A stretch of DNA of 64,000 nt from Enterococcus larvae (GCF_017830045.1 NZ_JAEDXU010000004.1:1-64000); one strand, 5' to 3'; numbered from the stretch's first letter, positions 1 through 9,590 are shown. Notes: generated from the letters alone by a model not told the origin. Made by a program: numbers and translations.

Positions 1-13
1 GTATAATCTTTAA

Positions 14-82
14 ACATAAAAGCACGCTCCTTTTGATTGGGTTTAGGCACTTTAATCATACAAGGTTGTGTGCTTTTTATGT
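14..82. repeat. Imperfect inverted repeat near the window edge
   Basis: The arms ACATAAAAGCAC (14-25) and GTGCTTTTTATGT (70-82) are complementary apart from one extra T. They enclose about 44 bases. With the GTGGGACAA hairpin just to the right, this may be the right part of an intergenic repeat whose left part lies outside the window. It contains no gene. Confidence 0.4.
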
Positions 83-100
83 ACCCCTAAATCAAAAAAA

Positions 101-141
101 GTGGGACAATGATCAGATTTTTTCTGACTATTGTCCCACTC
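101..141. terminator. GTGGGACAAT hairpin, probable bidirectional terminator
   Basis: GTGGGACAAT at 101-110 pairs with ATTGTCCCAC further right, and the inner arms (GATCAGA and TCTGACT) pair almost fully around a T-rich loop. A run of seven A precedes it, which reads as a T tract on the minus strand. It therefore suits termination of the lipoprotein gene that ends at 157. The same GTGGGACA core recurs at about 60.99 and 63.80 kb. Confidence 0.65.
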
Positions 142-156
142 TCGTTGATTTTTTAT

Positions 157-1014
157 TTAGCCATTTGTAGATACAGCCATTTTCACTGCTTCCATTGCAT
201 TGAAGTGATGAACTTTATAAACGACATTGTTCTTCTGCCAAGCAACGGAGTTGGTTTGATAATCTCCATTTTCACCAACTTCAAGCTGGATGTTGCCATC
301 CTGCTGTGGAATTGGCAAGGTATTTTCTTCCAAGTAGGTAACGACTTCTTTTCCAAGAGAAACAGGATCTTCTCCATCAATATTAGATGCCTTGATTATT
401 AGATTCCAATTTCCTTCCGCCCAAGTCAGATAGCTTGAACCAGCCGCCCCCTGCATGTACCCTGTCAATCCATATCCAAGGTCCACTTCTGTTCCAGCGT
501 AATCTTCGATTTTACCTACTTCATTTTTTGCTTCTTCTTCTGTTGCAAAGGTTATTTTTTCCATAGATGCTATAGGCTTGAGCTCATTCAGCTCTGTGCT
601 GTTAACATCGATTGGCTGGTCTTCTGCATAATATAAAATATTAAAATTCGACTGATCTCCTGCTGAAGTCGTTGCTGAACTTAGGTAGGTTTTTGTTGTG
701 CTTGTCAGAATCGAATTAGGAAGAGGCTCTGATGGAAACAGTCCTGCCAGTTCGTTAAGCACTTTTTCAGCCTGACTCTCCGGTGTAGCTGCCGCTGCTG
801 AAGAAGCTGATGTTGATTCTGTCGTGCTGGTACTTGATTCAGTTTTCGATGTGGAAGAAGATGATCCTTTTTCCGTAGTACTGCTGTTAACTGTTGTTTC
901 ACTACTTGTGCTTTCAGAGGTGGACTCTCCAGTATTCTTTGAGCCATTATTGCAACCAGCAATCACGCCAACTGTTAATAGTAAAACACCCAATGATGCG
1001 TAAATTTTTTTCAT
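157..1014 (-). CDS. Putative secreted lipoprotein with Ser/Thr-rich linker
   Basis: Predicted 285-aa lipoprotein of unknown function. A lysine-led signal peptide runs into a VIAGC lipobox, so Cys21 would be lipidated and the protein held on the outer face of the membrane. Residues about 24-80 are almost entirely Ser, Thr, Glu and Ala, a low-complexity spacer likely to cross the cell wall. The remaining 200 residues form a soluble domain rich in acidic and Asn/Gly residues; I recognise no family. An AGGAGGG ribosome-binding site lies seven bases before the ATG. The CPBP-type gene lies 35 bases upstream on the same strand, so the two may be co-transcribed, and a hairpin terminator follows at 101-141. 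Confidence 0.8.
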   Translation of the reverse strand: MKKIYASLGVLLLTVGVIAGCNNGSKNTGESTSESTSSETTVNSSTTEKGSSSSTSKTESSTSTTESTSASSAAAATPESQAEKVLNELAGLFPSEPLPNSILTSTTKTYLSSATTSAGDQSNFNILYYAEDQPIDVNSTELNELKPIASMEKITFATEEEAKNEVGKIEDYAGTEVDLGYGLTGYMQGAAGSSYLTWAEGNWNLIIKASNIDGEDPVSLGKEVVTYLEENTLPIPQQDGNIQLEVGENGDYQTNSVAWQKNNVVYKVHHFNAMEAVKMAVSTNG

Positions 1015-1049
1015 GTCTTTCCCTCCTAAAACCTGTTGTTTGTAACTTG

Positions 1050-1793
1050 TTAACTCAAAAATGCAACGGTGAAAATAAGCATATCATAAAAGTAATGGAC
1101 GAAATAGGACACCCATAGATTTTTTGTCTGAACGTACGGCAGTGTCAGTATCAGTCGACTGCCTCCAATCACGAAAATACATTGAATCCAATTCCAATCG
1201 TAAGTCGGAAGATGCAGTAAACCGAAAATAATCGATGATAATACCCAACCGATAACCACTCCTGTCTTTCTATTCAAACCAAATCTGACTGTACAAAGAT
1301 GCAGTAATGCCAAAAATGGAATGATTGCTAGAAATTCCTCTCCAAGCAGCTGGAACACTTCTTGAAACCTCAATTGCAGATAGGTCCTCCAAGCATTGTG
1401 GTCTCCAGCCTTGATTGCTGTAGGATTATCTGTCAGTGAACCACTGAGAAGCTCTATCACTCCGCCAATAACAGAGGCTACAATTATTGCCCCAATCACA
1501 TAGCCGACAACTAATAAAATATCTTTTCGGTGTATTTTCCTAAATAGGAGCTTCCAATCTTGTTTGACTGTTAAGCGCAGTCCTAACAAGGAGAAAATCA
1601 GCAAAATAATTCCGCTTACCAGTTCATTCATATATAAAGAAAGAAAAGGAATATAAACCTTTGTCAGAACTAGAAATCCCAAAAAAGGAAACAGCAGTAT
1701 AACAAACCATTGCCCGATCGAAACCTTCTGGGGCTTGTTATTGTAAAATGGAAAGTCATCCGATTCTTCTTCAAACCAGAAACGATTGTCCAT
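1050..1793 (-). CDS. CPBP-family intramembrane protease-like protein
   Basis: A 247-aa multi-pass membrane protein of the CPBP (Abi/CAAX-like) glutamic protease superfamily. Visible motifs are a Glu-Glu pair in LLGEEFLAIIP, an FGLLH motif about 55 residues later, and a C-terminal YFVHYFYD helix. The usual motif-1 arginine (EExxxR) is absent, as the residue after EEFLA is Ile. It may therefore be a divergent or inactive member, and proteolysis is inferred rather than shown. The start chosen is the ATG at 1793, preceded by AAAGGAGGAG; the reading frame extends 13 codons further without a good ribosome-binding site. It probably forms a two-gene unit with the downstream lipoprotein, so membrane handling of surface peptides is possible. 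Confidence 0.75.
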   Translation of the reverse strand: MDNRFWFEEESDDFPFYNNKPQKVSIGQWFVILLFPFLGFLVLTKVYIPFLSLYMNELVSGIILLIFSLLGLRLTVKQDWKLLFRKIHRKDILLVVGYVIGAIIVASVIGGVIELLSGSLTDNPTAIKAGDHNAWRTYLQLRFQEVFQLLGEEFLAIIPFLALLHLCTVRFGLNRKTGVVIGWVLSSIIFGLLHLPTYDWNWIQCIFVIGGSRLILTLPYVQTKNLWVSYFVHYFYDMLIFTVAFLS

Positions 1794-2208
1794 ACCATCT
1801 CCTCCTTTTTCTCTATAGTTGAAGCATAGCATAGAATTATTTTTTATTAAAAAGAAAGGAACTTAAGTCAAAAAATGACAGGAGGGGATTTTGTATTCTC
1901 CCACCCCGTCATTTTATATAACGTTTGAATAAGGTACCCTTCCCTAAAATTATGCGAAAGGAGCCAGGTGCTATCTTATCAGCTGGTTTTATGCTTCATT
2001 TACTTTCATCAGCCATGTTTTCTCGCTCTGAAAATATAAAAATAGGGCAAAATACCTGTATAGGATGTCTAAAAAGTTCAAAAAAGGAACCTCTCAAAAA
2101 CAATCATATCAAGTATTCTGCTCTATTCTTCTAAGCCCTAAATCAATTTAAAATCTCATTGTCAGATAAACAAAAACTAACAGCTCACAGACTCCACAAA
2201 TGATAAAA
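1794..2208. other. Intergenic region, 415 bp
   Basis: No convincing gene. A 69-codon plus-strand frame at 1925-2134 lacks a ribosome-binding site and has unremarkable composition. The region holds the hairpin at 1872-1914 and, next to 1793, presumably the promoter of the CPBP/lipoprotein pair. I see no clear -35/-10 pair. Confidence 0.5.
1872..1914. terminator. Hairpin, candidate terminator of the gdpD-like gene
   Basis: AAAATGAC at 1872-1879 pairs with GTCATTTT at 1907-1914, extended inward by G-rich and C-rich arms (AGGAGGGG and CCACCCC) with mismatches. A-rich and T-rich flanks suit either direction. It sits about 300 bp past the stop codon of the minus-strand phosphodiesterase gene, so the link is tentative. 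Confidence 0.45.
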
Positions 2209-4077
2209 TCAGTCATAATCTGTTGTTAGATTATCAATGCCCAATGCTTCCATTCGCTTGAACTCACTTTGAGGAACTCCCCATAGATGAACTGCCAAGC
2301 CTTTTGATTGTGCTTTTACAATCATATCTACATTAGATACAGCACCATCATATCTTATATCAAGCCCAGCATTAGCACCTAAGCTGCTCGCCTTGTTGAT
2401 GATGTCATCATCAAGAACATCGCCTAAAATCTGAACCTGCATTTGAGGTGCCCGCTTCTTCACTTCAACCAAATTTTGATAGTCAAAGGAAATAACTACT
2501 GCAGTTTCTGAAAGACCATATTGACCAATCAAGCTGATCAAACTGTCATAGGCGCTTCCTGCTAAATTAGTCGCTTTGATCTCTATAAACGGTACACTTT
2601 GCTTGTTGACCATGATCCCCAGATATTCTTCAAGCGTAGGAACGACCAATTCACTTTTAGCATAGGAATCCTTGTTGGCCCCCGTATCAATGTGCATTTT
2701 TCTTATTTCAGCCAAAGTCATATCGCTGATTTTTCCGGTTCCGTCAGTCATTCGATCAACAGTCCCATCATGCATGACTACCCATTTTCCATCTTTAGTA
2801 AGCCAGATATCTGTTTCAATTCCCCAAGCGTTGGCCTTCTGAAACGCTGGTAAAGAATTTTCCGGTGCCTCTTGATGGTTCCCTCTATGGGCAACATAAC
2901 GCAAATCGTCTGTCATTTCACTGACATCAATATTTTCAGAGGATACGTAGCCATCGGTTGTCCGATAAACCTTTTGGTCTGCGTTAAAAACAATTGCTTG
3001 TACATATGCCATACTATTGGCAGAAATATCCTTCACTTTTTGCGTCAGCTGTCTATCCTGAAACAGGGCTGTACTATTCAACACACGAATCCGTACAGGG
3101 TGGCTCATATTGATTTCTGCTGTTCCTGCCGCGCTATGAGCTGTCAGCCCATTGACGCCAGTGAAATAGGCAGATGCTGTATACAGTCCATTACTGTAAT
3201 CAAAGTCCTCATAATCTACATGTACTTTGTAGTTATTTTCGCTTTGTCTTACACCCTCATACCATTTTAGATCACTTTGATCTTCCCTAGACCAAATTGG
3301 AATGGAAATTGCTTCCACATCCGATTTACTGTTTACAACAATATTTACTTCAAACTGCCCCATATTTACACGAGAGCCATCTATTGAGGCTTCAATAGTC
3401 GGCTCTGACACATTAAAGCTTCCAAGAGCTACTTCTTCTGTTTTCCCGCTTTTTTTAGTTACCAAAAGATCGGTCTGATATTGTCCGCTCTCTTGATGCT
3501 CCTTAACAGGTATCTCTGCTTGCCAAGTATTTGTTGCAGAATCATAGGCACCTTCATAATACTTGATATCTCCCTCGCCATCCTTCACACCCCATGCTGA
3601 AAACTGAACACGTTCAATTTGGTTGATGCTTGAAAGATTGGCGATAGCTTTGTAGGTCGTCTGCTTGCCAAAAACATTGATTAGATGAAAATACGGACGA
3701 CTACTTGGCGTAGTCAGCAATTCTTGAAATCCACTGTCCCATCTATCATTAGATACTGCTACATTCGTATATTCCGAGTTTACTGTAACATCAGAACCAT
3801 TATTTTCATCCTGTGCAGTCGCCTTGACAATCGGAGTCTTTCGAGAAAGGAAGTCCAACTGGTAAAATTCATATCCTTCATAGGATGCCGGATCCGCTTG
3901 ATCTTGATAATCCAGTTGGACATAGAACCAATACCCAACGCCTGCGCCGAGTGCTACAGTCCCCAAAGTAATGATTAACGGTTTGATCCATTTATTCTTT
4001 TTTTTCGTTTTACTTTTTCTATTTTGCGGTCTTTTTTTCTGCTTATTTCTCTCTCTGTTCTGTTGTCTATTCTCCAT
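2209..4077 (-). CDS. Membrane-anchored glycerophosphodiester phosphodiesterase with Bsp-like repeats
   Basis: A 622-aa extracytoplasmic enzyme expected to hydrolyse glycerophosphodiesters to glycerol-3-phosphate and an alcohol; lipid head groups or glycerophosphate polymers are possible substrates. Order of parts: a very basic cytoplasmic tail (residues 1-30), one membrane helix (about 31-54), then two repeats resembling GBS Bsp-like domains (about 150-330, each with a WYEG/YYEG and an xYxxxAY pattern). A GDPD TIM-barrel runs from about 394 to the end. Catalytic signatures are visible: the His-Arg of AHRGN, Glu then Asp in IETDIW, and the His-Asp of VMHDG. Repeat domains of this kind are known from streptococcal surface proteins. 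It lies beside the secretion module but is separated from it by 339 bp. Confidence 0.88.
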   Translation of the reverse strand: MENRQQNRERNKQKKRPQNRKSKTKKKNKWIKPLIITLGTVALGAGVGYWFYVQLDYQDQADPASYEGYEFYQLDFLSRKTPIVKATAQDENNGSDVTVNSEYTNVAVSNDRWDSGFQELLTTPSSRPYFHLINVFGKQTTYKAIANLSSINQIERVQFSAWGVKDGEGDIKYYEGAYDSATNTWQAEIPVKEHQESGQYQTDLLVTKKSGKTEEVALGSFNVSEPTIEASIDGSRVNMGQFEVNIVVNSKSDVEAISIPIWSREDQSDLKWYEGVRQSENNYKVHVDYEDFDYSNGLYTASAYFTGVNGLTAHSAAGTAEINMSHPVRIRVLNSTALFQDRQLTQKVKDISANSMAYVQAIVFNADQKVYRTTDGYVSSENIDVSEMTDDLRYVAHRGNHQEAPENSLPAFQKANAWGIETDIWLTKDGKWVVMHDGTVDRMTDGTGKISDMTLAEIRKMHIDTGANKDSYAKSELVVPTLEEYLGIMVNKQSVPFIEIKATNLAGSAYDSLISLIGQYGLSETAVVISFDYQNLVEVKKRAPQMQVQILGDVLDDDIINKASSLGANAGLDIRYDGAVSNVDMIVKAQSKGLAVHLWGVPQSEFKRMEALGIDNLTTDYD

Positions 4078-4416
4078 GATGAAACCTCTTATTTCTTAGC
4101 GCTCAAACTATTTTCCTTCTATCTTCGTTAGTTGTTTCACTCTTTATTCTCTCTGACAACTGTAATTGTTTACGATCGAAACCCTATTGTTAAACAAACA
4201 ATTCGCAAGGTTGATTTGAAACACAGGAGCCAATACAAAATACTCTTAAAAGCTATTCTATCAATTTAGATAACTCTTTACAGTATAGTATAAATTAGTA
4301 AAATAGCCCATACTAAACTAGATATTTAAGGATATTTTTATAGATCGCTTAAAGTTTGCTAATAAATGAGGGTTCGATTTTATTCATTTATTTGACTAGA
4401 AAAACCGCAACCGACA
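4078..4416. other. AT-rich intergenic region, 339 bp
   Basis: No open frame of note. It should contain the promoter of the phosphodiesterase gene (minus strand, starting at 4077) and the 3' end of the secretion-module transcript. I see no strong hairpin with a T tract just after 4417, nor an obvious att-type direct repeat matching the right flank of the module. Confidence 0.4.
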
Positions 4417-5400
4417 TCAAGGGATTCCATAACCCGAAATGACAGCGGACTTCACACTATATTGCTGCAGCTTCACTTCGTCGTTGCTGTTTCCCTCTAC
4501 AGTATGTACAACACCATTCTCGTAGTTGATCACCAAACCAACGTGATCACTGATACCGTCGGATTCCCAATCAAAAAATATAACATAGCCTGATTCAGGT
4601 CTTTGCCCCGCCGTCAGCCACTTTCCTTTACTTCTAAACAAATTTATACCTGTAGGACAGTAAGCAAATTTTTCAAACTCACTGCCTGATTGGTTCCCAC
4701 ACCATGAAACAAATGTCGCGCACCATTCTACTCGCTGAGAGTAACCATACCAGGACCAAAATTTTTCTCCACCTCTATTTCCAAGTTCATCCAAGGCAAA
4801 CGCAACAATATTACTGCTGCTTACACTACTACTGTCTTTTCCGGAAAAGCGATCGAACCATTTTTGCGCTAGCGCTTGCCGCTCCGGGTGATCATCCCTT
4901 GGCCGTTCACGATTTTTTTCATATGCTCGTGCCGCTGTTTTTACATTTTTCAACTTTTTGAATTCCTCACCAGAGTATGGGTAGCTTTTAGTTGGAATAT
5001 AACCTCTCCCTTCTCCACTCAGTTCCCAGTCGATCACTTCTACTTGAGTCTTCAATAATTCTGGGCCACCCTTGATTCCGGCTCGATTTATCTGTTCCAG
5101 CAAGATTTTTTTCGGTGTCCATTGTATCAATCCATAACCGTTCCCACTGTTTTCATCGATGTCTGCTTCAAAAGTGCCGCCTGTTTCCTGATCGATATTC
5201 CCCAAAATCCCCGCTCTGGCTTCTTCTGAATAGTCCTTGTCTCCTAACTGTTCCCAGATTTGCCATGCATTTACTTCCGGCTGTGAAAATGCTTGTTCTT
5301 GAGAGCTCTCCGCCTTATGCAATATGCTGCCTCCAAAAAGAACTACACTAAAAAAAATAAGCATGATAATTGAGGTGATCCCACCAAATACTTTCAGCAT
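4417..5400 (-). CDS. Conjugation-type bifunctional peptidoglycan hydrolase (lysozyme-like plus CHAP)
   Basis: A 327-aa membrane-anchored cell-wall hydrolase of the sort that opens peptidoglycan for a Gram-positive T4SS channel (role of Tn916 Orf14 or pCW3 TcpG). One membrane helix (residues about 7-27) precedes a phage-tail-type lysozyme domain (about 42-185) with the signature GNIDQETGG followed by GYGLIQWT. A CHAP domain fills 195-327, with its nucleophile in VEWCATFVSWC (Cys near 228) and the partner His in SDHVGLV (near 285). GGAGGA precedes the ATG. The start overlaps the end of the VirB6-like gene by seven bases, implying translational coupling. It is the last gene of the module. Confidence 0.88.
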   Translation of the reverse strand: MLKVFGGITSIIMLIFFSVVLFGGSILHKAESSQEQAFSQPEVNAWQIWEQLGDKDYSEEARAGILGNIDQETGGTFEADIDENSGNGYGLIQWTPKKILLEQINRAGIKGGPELLKTQVEVIDWELSGEGRGYIPTKSYPYSGEEFKKLKNVKTAARAYEKNRERPRDDHPERQALAQKWFDRFSGKDSSSVSSSNIVAFALDELGNRGGEKFWSWYGYSQRVEWCATFVSWCGNQSGSEFEKFAYCPTGINLFRSKGKWLTAGQRPESGYVIFFDWESDGISDHVGLVINYENGVVHTVEGNSNDEVKLQQYSVKSAVISGYGIP

Positions 5401-7055
5401 GTCCGCAATTCCTCCAGCAGCTGATAAAATGCTTTGTTTTCCTCAACTTGCTCTTGTGTAAAAACCAGTCGGTTCGTCTCAAAATCTGCTGCTTCAGTAC
5501 CGGTTTTACTGTTAAAAGATTCTCTACGCAACGCATCAGTAAGAAAATAGCCTTCTTCTTTTTCGTCAAGGGAATAAATACGTATATCGTCTAACCCAGT
5601 ACTATCTGTCCTTCCCTTATCTAAATCAATTTTGCCCTTTGTTTCAACCAAGTCTGCAACCGCTTTGGTATTTCTTGTCCTAATCTTCTTTGAGCGTTCT
5701 TCATTTTGATCATTAGAGAATAGCTGATCCTCAGCTATTACGGTTTTAGCAGTCACAGCTCTATTCGTCTTTTGCCGGGTTTCAGTAACAACAATATCTC
5801 TGATATCAACCTCGTCTTGCTTCCTCCCGCTATTTTCAAAATCGGTTCTGAATACCGCCGTTCCTACAGAATCATTGATTTTACGAGAATCAACTTGATT
5901 TTTCAATTTGCTTTTTAGCCGTTTATGTACAGCGGTTTCAATGTGTGTGATATTTCCTGCAGTTATAAGATGAATGATCCGTCCTTTGCTTTTCATCACC
6001 AAAAAAACAAGAATCGCTTTATTCACAGTTCCTAAAACACTGCTGATCAAAGAATGACTGCCCGCCATCGTGTGGATAGAGCTGTCAATCAAGGTCATCA
6101 CAAAGAAAAAGAGATATATCGCCAAGCTCATAAAAGTACCAGTGAAAAACAGCAGCAGCATTTTACCAAGAAAAGTAAAAAGAGCTGTGGAAAATCTTGG
6201 AAGCAGGCTAAGAATGCTAATTAACGGTAATACAAAAACCATACAAAGAATAAGCACCTTCATAAGAAATTTCAGAGCCGCAATCAACAACAGCGGAACA
6301 CCAACGAATAGATTATTTATCCATGCATAGATCGATAGAAACCATTTATCTAATGAAGCGTCAGGTGTCATATACCGATTATCCTTGCTTTCATCTTTTA
6401 TCTTTTCACTCAGCTCTTCTCTTGAGCTTTCACTGTTTTCTTGTTCATCGGTATAGAGAAATGTATCGAATCGCTCATCATAGGTAGAAGTACCAAAATT
6501 CACCATGGCAAACGACTGACGTATAGTCATCTTAAAATAGGACTCCCTAATTTGCTGTAGAGACCCTTTAGAATATTCATTCTTTTCTCCCAAAGGCATC
6601 TCGATACCTTGCATCATCAAAGACTCTGCCTCATCAAAAATTGTATTGATGTCTCTTAGGTATCCTTCTCCATTGGTATAAATCACAAAGTTCATACCAA
6701 TCACCACAAATAGAACAAGCATTTTTTTGAAGGCTTCTTGGGGACTCTTAAATACGTAAATGAAAAAAATTACAGCAAGAGCAAATATAAAGAGTACCGT
6801 CCCTAAGGTATTAAACATTGAATGATACATGCTGATCGATGTTTTGAATACTTGACCGATCGTATCTTCAAAGAGGGTGTTACTGAGAAGAATTTGAAGC
6901 CCCAGATCTACAACCTGGTATATCCAACGATTGACGGTCATTCCGGTATTTATCAGAACATTGATCAGCTGATGAATTTCTTCACTACCTGCTGCACGCC
7001 ACTTTCCATCAGTATCAATAAGGGAAACATAGGAATGGATCGAAAACTTATTCAA
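5394..7055 (-). CDS. VirB6-like polytopic T4SS membrane protein (CD3337/EF1877 type)
   Basis: A 553-aa protein expected to form the inner-membrane pore of a conjugation-type secretion channel, comparable with Tn916 Orf15 and pCW3 TcpH. The N-terminal half has repeated hydrophobic segments (for example TVLFIFALAVIFFIYVF, then KMLVLFVVIGMNFVIY). A charged extracellular loop of about 130 residues separates these from a second hydrophobic block (about 255-355). The C-terminal 180 residues are charged and cytoplasmic. The start is a TTG, supported by TAAGGAGGAG five bases upstream. It lies 12 bases after the VirB4 gene and overlaps the hydrolase gene. Frame and length look intact. Confidence 0.82.
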   Translation of the reverse strand: MNKFSIHSYVSLIDTDGKWRAAGSEEIHQLINVLINTGMTVNRWIYQVVDLGLQILLSNTLFEDTIGQVFKTSISMYHSMFNTLGTVLFIFALAVIFFIYVFKSPQEAFKKMLVLFVVIGMNFVIYTNGEGYLRDINTIFDEAESLMMQGIEMPLGEKNEYSKGSLQQIRESYFKMTIRQSFAMVNFGTSTYDERFDTFLYTDEQENSESSREELSEKIKDESKDNRYMTPDASLDKWFLSIYAWINNLFVGVPLLLIAALKFLMKVLILCMVFVLPLISILSLLPRFSTALFTFLGKMLLLFFTGTFMSLAIYLFFFVMTLIDSSIHTMAGSHSLISSVLGTVNKAILVFLVMKSKGRIIHLITAGNITHIETAVHKRLKSKLKNQVDSRKINDSVGTAVFRTDFENSGRKQDEVDIRDIVVTETRQKTNRAVTAKTVIAEDQLFSNDQNEERSKKIRTRNTKAVADLVETKGKIDLDKGRTDSTGLDDIRIYSLDEKEEGYFLTDALRRESFNSKTGTEAADFETNRLVFTQEQVEENKAFYQLLEELRTC

Positions 7056-7067
7056 TAGGGCTCCTCC

Positions 7068-9569
7068 TTAAACGAACATCGACTCAGCTTTACTTCCGCT
7101 GGTTTCTTTCACTGTATCAAAGGTTTTACTAATTTCTGGAAATAGGCAGTGAATACTGATTTTCTGAACATTCTTATACGGGTCCAACATCAAACACTGG
7201 CCCTTCTTCATTCCGGAAAGCCACTCTCTATTTCTTTCACTTACATCAACACCAACATGCTTCAGTATTTTCTCTTCTTCTGTCGGTTCATTAAATGCAA
7301 AGATCGTCCCAAAATTCCCATGATCGTCTTCTGCAGTGACATCTGCTACCGACTGAGTTGAATAAATCAACATATTATTCTGACTGCGCCCAACTCTCTT
7401 GATTCCATTCAAAATCTTCTTTCCAACAGAGGAGGTATTAAAAATCCATGCTTCTTCAAAAACTTCAAAGGTTTCTTGTTCATCATTCATTGATCCAAAC
7501 TTTTCACAAAACTTTCCTAACGGAATCATCAATGCAAGGCTTTTCTTTTCACTCTGAGAATAATAATTTGGATCATCACTTTCCTTTGGAATCGCCAAGC
7601 CTAATACCCCAATAACTGTAATTCTTTTTTCAAAATTCAAGCCTGTATTCTTACCATCGCTGAAGCCTAGTCGAAGAACACTCCCTTTGATTTTTTCATC
7701 TAAGAGATCGCCAATCTCACTCACTTCCTTTTCTGTATTCTTTTTCAGCAGCTCAATTACATGAAGCATACCAACCTTTTCACCGGCCGCTTTACGTTCA
7801 ATTACCTGTCGAATTGCTTTCGATACTTCCGATTGTCCTAGACGGGTATCGTCTATGTTGATGATTTGATGAACCATAGCTTCGGCTGTATCCTTCGCAT
7901 CCGTTCCAAAAAGAAATGTGATTGGATCAAGGACACCCCAGTTATCAGGTTTCTCCGGATCAAATGTGATGAGATGAAATTGTGAAATCAATTCGTAATA
8001 ATGAGGGTGTTTCTCTCTGTTTCTTTCATCTGCAAGAAAATTCTTATACTGCTTGATTTTTTCAGTTTTTGGATCAATGAACAGTCCTTTTACCTCCAAC
8101 ATAGAAACAAATGTAAACAGCAAGCTGACAAGATATGTCTTTCCCATTCCTGTCTCACCAGTGACTGCAATATGCGGACTTGCTGTCCCCATCTCTTCAT
8201 TCCATTTATTCGCAGTGAAAGGATTAGAAAGAACAATATTACGGCTGGAATATATCGCACTTTCTAAGCTTTTTGCTCCTGATAAGTGAGGATCAACTCG
8301 ACCAATGTACCAACCTGTCCGAAAACCGATCCGTTGATCGACAGCCAAAAAATTTTCACAAAAGCCTTCTATAGTTGTCGTCTGCAGCCACTTTGTATCA
8401 CTCGTCTCTAAACTCACTCCTGGCAAGTTTTTGTAATAGAGATAAACCTGTTGAGAATGAGCTGTAGACAGGCTGATTTTACGAGATTTCAAGAGAGAAA
8501 GTACCATGTGTATCCGTTGTCTGCATTGTCGCTCATTCTCCGCATAAACAACAACACAGCCCTGCCAATTGATAATTGGCTTCTCTCCATTGATCTGCTC
8601 TTTTAAATCCTCGATGACCATCCGACTTTGTGCAATCTCATTACCTTCTGAATTGCCGATTGCTCTGGTTTCTTTTACAACATTTTTTAAGCGCAAGGCA
8701 GACCTTCGAGCTTTTCCTTCCATTCCGAAGCTGCCCTTCAAGCTTTGAAATTTCAATTTGTACCTCAGCTCGACAGGAAAGGGCAGCGTTTGAATCACTT
8801 CTGCAATGTGCATCCCCGATATATTCAACGGCGTGTCCGCAACTGGTAAAAACGCAATCGTGCTTGTTCCTTCTATACTTTTCAGAGTCAGCATTCCAGC
8901 TTTAGAGCTTGGATCAATGATACTGTCAGTCATATTCTCTAAGGTAATAGCTGTTTCTTCATTAGATGCATGAGGCATATTTCGAATAAAATTCAGTCGG
9001 TTCAAGTAATACATATCCTGTTCAGTTAGTCTTTTCCCTTGAAATAGACTCATCTTGCCCCTAACAAGTTCTTGAAGCTCCTTTACTGATTCAAACATTT
9101 CTTCACTATGATCCTGTCCATAACCGAGCTGTTGTAAAACACTTTGCTGCATATTTTTATAAGACTGCTTGAAGCCTTCACGAATCGAGCTTATATCGAA
9201 TTGAGATTTTAAAGGAACACCTATGATCCATTCATAGGTATAAATCAATCCCATCTCTTCACGAAGTCTGTTAATTGTTTGATCCGAGTAATATGCCGCC
9301 GTTTCACTGCACTCCTTGCTAAACGATTTTGACAGTTCCTTAAATCGCTCCTCCAAACTCATATCACGTGGGAGCATCATGATATCGACAGTCAAAAACT
9401 CCTTCAATTCATTGAGCAGGTGATGAAACTTTGCCTTTAGTTCTTCCTTTTTTCTATCTGAAGTTGGCGGTATACTTGTTGAATGGATACGGTAGTAAGC
9501 CCACACCTCATTCGTGTTTGTATACATCATATTGTCCTTGATGTTTCTTAATGGAAATCGTAATTTCAT
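7068..9569 (-). CDS. VirB4/TraC-type T4SS ATPase
   Basis: An 833-aa ATPase that would energise a Gram-positive conjugation-type T4SS (equivalent of Tn916 Orf16 or pCW3 TcpF). The N-terminal 450 residues resemble the VirB4 N-domain. The AAA+-like core has a Walker A in TGETGMGKTYLVS (about 468-480), a hydrophobic-acidic FEVFEEAWIF segment as Walker B (about 696-705), and downstream NNMLIYSTQS and GQCLMLDPY motifs typical of the family. All nucleotide-binding elements seem present, so there is no sign of decay. GAGGAGA precedes the ATG. It sits between the TcpE-like and VirB6-like genes in the usual order for these systems. Confidence 0.93.
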   Translation of the reverse strand: MKLRFPLRNIKDNMMYTNTNEVWAYYRIHSTSIPPTSDRKKEELKAKFHHLLNELKEFLTVDIMMLPRDMSLEERFKELSKSFSKECSETAAYYSDQTINRLREEMGLIYTYEWIIGVPLKSQFDISSIREGFKQSYKNMQQSVLQQLGYGQDHSEEMFESVKELQELVRGKMSLFQGKRLTEQDMYYLNRLNFIRNMPHASNEETAITLENMTDSIIDPSSKAGMLTLKSIEGTSTIAFLPVADTPLNISGMHIAEVIQTLPFPVELRYKLKFQSLKGSFGMEGKARRSALRLKNVVKETRAIGNSEGNEIAQSRMVIEDLKEQINGEKPIINWQGCVVVYAENERQCRQRIHMVLSLLKSRKISLSTAHSQQVYLYYKNLPGVSLETSDTKWLQTTTIEGFCENFLAVDQRIGFRTGWYIGRVDPHLSGAKSLESAIYSSRNIVLSNPFTANKWNEEMGTASPHIAVTGETGMGKTYLVSLLFTFVSMLEVKGLFIDPKTEKIKQYKNFLADERNREKHPHYYELISQFHLITFDPEKPDNWGVLDPITFLFGTDAKDTAEAMVHQIINIDDTRLGQSEVSKAIRQVIERKAAGEKVGMLHVIELLKKNTEKEVSEIGDLLDEKIKGSVLRLGFSDGKNTGLNFEKRITVIGVLGLAIPKESDDPNYYSQSEKKSLALMIPLGKFCEKFGSMNDEQETFEVFEEAWIFNTSSVGKKILNGIKRVGRSQNNMLIYSTQSVADVTAEDDHGNFGTIFAFNEPTEEEKILKHVGVDVSERNREWLSGMKKGQCLMLDPYKNVQKISIHCLFPEISKTFDTVKETSGSKAESMFV

Positions 9570-9590
9570 CTCTACTTCTCCTCGTTATTC

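Noticed and set aside
780-945. Repetitive Ser/Thr codons as a possible CRISPR or tandem repeat
   Set aside because: It is a low-complexity coding stretch in a lipoprotein linker with no regular repeat unit or spacers.
1925-2134. 69-codon plus-strand frame
   Set aside because: No ribosome-binding site and no family features; it lies between two terminator/promoter regions.
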